From assembly GCA_938004015.1 (NCBI GenBank), contig CALKWU010000240.1:1-23439 (forward strand): a stretch of DNA of 23,439 nt. Direction: 5' to 3'. Positions 20,760 to 23,439 of the stretch are shown here, in pieces; the stretch's first letter is position 1; every line of letters begins with the position of its first letter. The stretch comes from an uncultured Oceanobacillus sp. (lineage in GTDB: Bacteria; Bacillota; Bacilli; Bacillales; Amphibacillaceae). The notes below the pieces were generated by a model that searched no databases, was not told the DNA's origin, and worked only from the letters and a program-made list of their open reading frames with translations. The position numbers were made by a program, and so were the translations under genes.

Positions 20760-23336
20760 TCATTTCAATTTCTTTTGGAGTTGATACAGTGCATTCATCG
20801 CTTCCATCGGAGTCATTTCAAACAAGTTCAAGTTTTTCAGTTCATCAATCGTTTGTTGTTCTATTTTCGAAAGTTTGCGGTCTTTTTCCGCTGGGACTTC
20901 ATCTATGAAAAAAGACAGTTGACCGGTTTCCATCTTTTCCGTCACTGGTTCCGGTTTATCGCCTTTTTCAAGCTCGTCCAATATCGTTTTTGCCCGTTCT
21001 ATCAGTGCATCAGGTAATCCTGCCAATTGAGCCACTTGGATTCCATAACTGCGATCGGCGGAACCTTCTTTCACTTGGTGCAAAAAGACGACATTTCCTT
21101 CATATTCTTCCGCCCGCACGTGGATGTTTTTCAATCGCGGCAAATCCTCCTCCATTGCCGTCAGTTCATGGTAATGCGTGGAAAATAATGTTTTTGCCCC
21201 AATATTATGATGGATGTATTCCACGATTGCTTGTGCCAGAGCCATCCCATCATAGGTGCTCGTTCCTCTTCCGATTTCATCCAACAAAATCAAACTGCGA
21301 TCCGTCGCTTTCTGAAGAGCGTTTTTCGTTTCCAGCATTTCCACCATAAACGTGCTTTGACCGGATACTAAATCATCGGCTGCACCGATACGGGTGAAAA
21401 TTTGATCGAATATGAGCAGTTCCGCCTCTTCACAAGGGACAAAACATCCGATTTGGGCCATAATGACAGTTAATGCCAGTTGGCGCATGTACGTGCTTTT
21501 CCCTGACATGTTCGGTCCGGTAATCAATAAAATCGAAGTTTCATCATCCAAATGGACATCATTCGGCACAAAGGTACCATCGGTCATCACTTGTTCAACA
21601 ACCGGGTGGCGCCCATTTTTGATTGTCAGTTTGTCCTGACTGAATGTCGGTCTCGTATAATTATTCGCTTCACTCACTGTGGCAAAAGCTTGTAAAACGT
21701 CAATCTTGCTAATATGTTCGGCAAGTTGTTGGAATAAAGGAATATGTTTTTTCAATTCATCACGGACTTCGAGAAAAAGCTCATGTTCCAATTCGATGCT
21801 TTTTTCTTCCGCTTCCAAAATCAGCGTTTCTTTTTCCTTCAACTCGGGAGTGATGAAACGCTCGGCATTCGTAAGAGTTTGCTTTCTTTCATATCGGCCT
21901 TCAGGCAACAAATGAAGATTTGGTTTCGTCACCTCGATATAGTAGCCAAATACGCGGTTGAAACCGACTTTCAATGATTTGATGTTTGTGATTTCCCTTT
22001 CTTTTTGTTCTAGCTCGGCTATCCATTTTTTTCCATTACGGGAAGCATCCCGGTATTCATCTAGTTTCTTATCGTAACCGTCCTTGATGATTCCGCCTTC
22101 TGTAATCGACGCAGGCGGATCATCGATAATGCTTCTCTCTAGCAAATCGACGATTTTTTCCGGATAAACGAGCTTGTCTGCCAAGTCTTTCATTTCTTTT
22201 TGAGAAAATTGCTGTAATATTTGCTTGATTTCCGGAATATTGGCAAGGGATTGTTTCAATTGGATGAGATCCCTCGCATTCACATTTCCGTATGCGACTC
22301 TCGCAGCGAGCCGTTCCATATCATAAACCGATTTTAACGCTTCCCTTAACATTTCCCTTTCCATGAACCCTTGGTAGAATGCGTCGACGATATTCAAGCG
22401 TTCTTCAATTGCCGTTTTGTTCAGCAAAGGACGTTCAAGCCACTTTTTCAACATCCGCGAGCCCATGGCCGTCACCGTTTGATCCAGCACCCAGAGCAAA
22501 CTTCCACGTTTTCCTTTTTTGATAATCGTTTCCGTCAATTCCAAATTGCGTTTGGAAAACATGTCCAATGTCAAATGGTTTTTCAATTCGATGACGGTCG
22601 CTTGCTTCAAATGCTCCAAAGAACGCATTTGTGTCCGTTGGATATAATTGAGCAGCCGGCTGAATGCTTGCAACAAACGTTCATCATTCAAGTTTTCGGT
22701 AAGCTTCCGGTACTCGGCGTCAAACGTGACTTCATCTTGGTATGAAAGCGTCACTTGCAGTTTTTCCTTCAACTCTTGTTGTAATTTTTCTTCCAAAGTG
22801 GATGAGATGACGATTTCCCGGATCGGTTGGTTGTACAATTCATGGAGTACCGCATCCCAATCGTCTTCAATCAATGCGACCCGGTTTTCCCCTGTCGACA
22901 AGTCGTTATAGGCAATGACGAAGGAACCGTCTTGGAAATGGGAAAGGCTGCAAAGATAATTGTTTTCTCCTTCCTTCAACATCGATTCCGACATGACGGT
23001 ACCCGGTGTGATGATTTGTACGACTTCTCGTTTAACAACGCCTTTTGCTTCTTTTGGATCTTCCACTTGTTCGCAAATGGCGACTTTATAACCTTTATCA
23101 ATCAACGTTTTAATATAGTTTTCCGCAGAATGGTAAGGAACCCCGCACATCGGGATCGCTTCACCATCACTTTTCGTCCCCCGTTTCGTCAAGGTGATTT
23201 CCAATTCTTGTGCTGCTTTGATGGCATCATCATAGAAAAGTTCATAAAAATCACCTAGTCGATAAAATAAAAAAGCATCTTGATGCTCGGCTTTGATTCT
23301 CAAGTATTGTTGCATCATTGGTGTGTGTGTTGCCAT
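20760..23336 (-). CDS. mutS: DNA mismatch recognition protein MutS
   Basis: An 858-residue MutS1. The mismatch-binding domain begins TPMMQQYLRIKAEHQDAFLFYRLGDFYELF, with the F-x-E wedge as F-Y-E-L. Connector, core lever and clamp domains follow. The ABC ATPase domain has Walker A GPNMSGKST (near residue 605), Walker B LILLDEIGRGTS (near 680) and the STHYHE switch. Near the C-terminus GQLSFF matches the beta-clamp binding motif. The ATG at 23334-23336 has GGAGG eight bases upstream. It is the first gene of mutSL; dps and miaA may be reached by readthrough, as no terminator is visible after mutL. Confidence 0.98.
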   Translation of the reverse strand: MATHTPMMQQYLRIKAEHQDAFLFYRLGDFYELFYDDAIKAAQELEITLTKRGTKSDGEAIPMCGVPYHSAENYIKTLIDKGYKVAICEQVEDPKEAKGVVKREVVQIITPGTVMSESMLKEGENNYLCSLSHFQDGSFVIAYNDLSTGENRVALIEDDWDAVLHELYNQPIREIVISSTLEEKLQQELKEKLQVTLSYQDEVTFDAEYRKLTENLNDERLLQAFSRLLNYIQRTQMRSLEHLKQATVIELKNHLTLDMFSKRNLELTETIIKKGKRGSLLWVLDQTVTAMGSRMLKKWLERPLLNKTAIEERLNIVDAFYQGFMEREMLREALKSVYDMERLAARVAYGNVNARDLIQLKQSLANIPEIKQILQQFSQKEMKDLADKLVYPEKIVDLLERSIIDDPPASITEGGIIKDGYDKKLDEYRDASRNGKKWIAELEQKEREITNIKSLKVGFNRVFGYYIEVTKPNLHLLPEGRYERKQTLTNAERFITPELKEKETLILEAEEKSIELEHELFLEVRDELKKHIPLFQQLAEHISKIDVLQAFATVSEANNYTRPTFSQDKLTIKNGRHPVVEQVMTDGTFVPNDVHLDDETSILLITGPNMSGKSTYMRQLALTVIMAQIGCFVPCEEAELLIFDQIFTRIGAADDLVSGQSTFMVEMLETKNALQKATDRSLILLDEIGRGTSTYDGMALAQAIVEYIHHNIGAKTLFSTHYHELTAMEEDLPRLKNIHVRAEEYEGNVVFLHQVKEGSADRSYGIQVAQLAGLPDALIERAKTILDELEKGDKPEPVTEKMETGQLSFFIDEVPAEKDRKLSKIEQQTIDELKNLNLFEMTPMEAMNALYQLQKKLK

Positions 23337-23373
23337 ACGTCAGCCTCCAAAATCCCTTAATCTTCTTCCGTCA

Positions 23374-23382
23374 ATTATAGCA
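23374..23382 (-). promoter_or_regulatory. Extended -10 promoter for mutS-mutL
   Basis: The minus strand reads TGCTATAAT, a perfect TATAAT with the TGn extension. The expected start is near 23367, 30 bases before the mutS ATG. No clear -35 is visible. The remaining bases to the window end hold no gene, only a 12-bp palindrome TTTCAATTGAAA at 23415-23426. Confidence 0.55.
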
Positions 23383-23439
23383 TAAATCCCCGAAATCCCT
23401 CTATCGGACTGACTTTTCAATTGAAATTCAATGGAGGTC

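Noticed and set aside
20466..21017. A 183-codon plus-strand frame across the mutL-mutS junction
   Set aside because: It is antisense to two well-supported genes, with no ribosome binding site or family motif.
23415..23426. 12-bp palindrome TTTCAATTGAAA near the right edge
   Set aside because: It is short, AT-rich and about 80 bases from mutS without a partner site, so it may be chance.
1..23439. CRISPR arrays, insertion sequences, tRNA or rRNA genes
   Set aside because: No regularly spaced repeats, transposase frames, cloverleaf arms or rRNA-like stretches were recognised on either strand.

Overview
The window reads as a chromosomal core segment of a low-to-moderate GC, endospore-forming Bacillota bacterium, most likely a member of the Bacillaceae. 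The evidence is the Bacillus subtilis-like gene set (spoVK, sirA, tlp, lexA-ynzC-tkt, ccdA/ccdC, citB, mutSL-miaA-hfq-hflX), strong AGGAGG-type ribosome binding sites, frequent TTG/GTG starts and Rho-independent terminators. Nearly everything lies on the minus strand; only lexA, yneK and a truncated TauE/SafE gene lie on the plus strand. The species cannot be named from sequence alone.

Layout in window coordinates. 1-2041: a possible partial ORF, yneQ, yneP (hotdog thioesterase), tlp (spore protein) and yneN (membrane-anchored thioredoxin-like). 2042-6056: citB aconitase with a likely CcpC-type control region, preceded by a soluble PAS histidine kinase of the sporulation-kinase type. 6149-8058: yneK (DUF2621) convergent with the cytochrome c maturation genes ccdC and ccdA; ccdB is not between them. 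8059-9233: an accessory patch with a 3-methyladenine DNA glycosylase and the stump of a TauE/SafE permease. 9257-12449: yneF, sirA, tkt and ynzC. sirA has a perfect Spo0A box and a 21-bp-spaced promoter. 12450-13618: the SOS locus, with lexA facing left-going SOS signals. 13632-17408: ynbB, hflX, spoVK and hfq. 17445-23336: miaA, a Dps-family ferritin, mutL and mutS.

The most notable item is at 12683-12790. In the place where B. subtilis has the SOS division inhibitor yneA, there is a self-contained unit: a promoter overlaid with several LexA boxes, a strong AGGAGG site, a 35-codon ORF for a single-span membrane peptide, and a Rho-independent terminator. It is too short for ordinary gene callers. 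It looks like an SOS-induced membrane microprotein that replaces YneA/YneB at this locus. Its function is not known from sequence.

Other themes are DNA repair (mutS, mutL, AAG glycosylase, lexA, Dps), sporulation control (sensor kinase, sirA, spoVK, tlp) and thiol/cytochrome maturation (yneN, ccdA, ccdC). Regulatory calls are consensus matches made by eye; gene calls rest on recognisable protein families and synteny.
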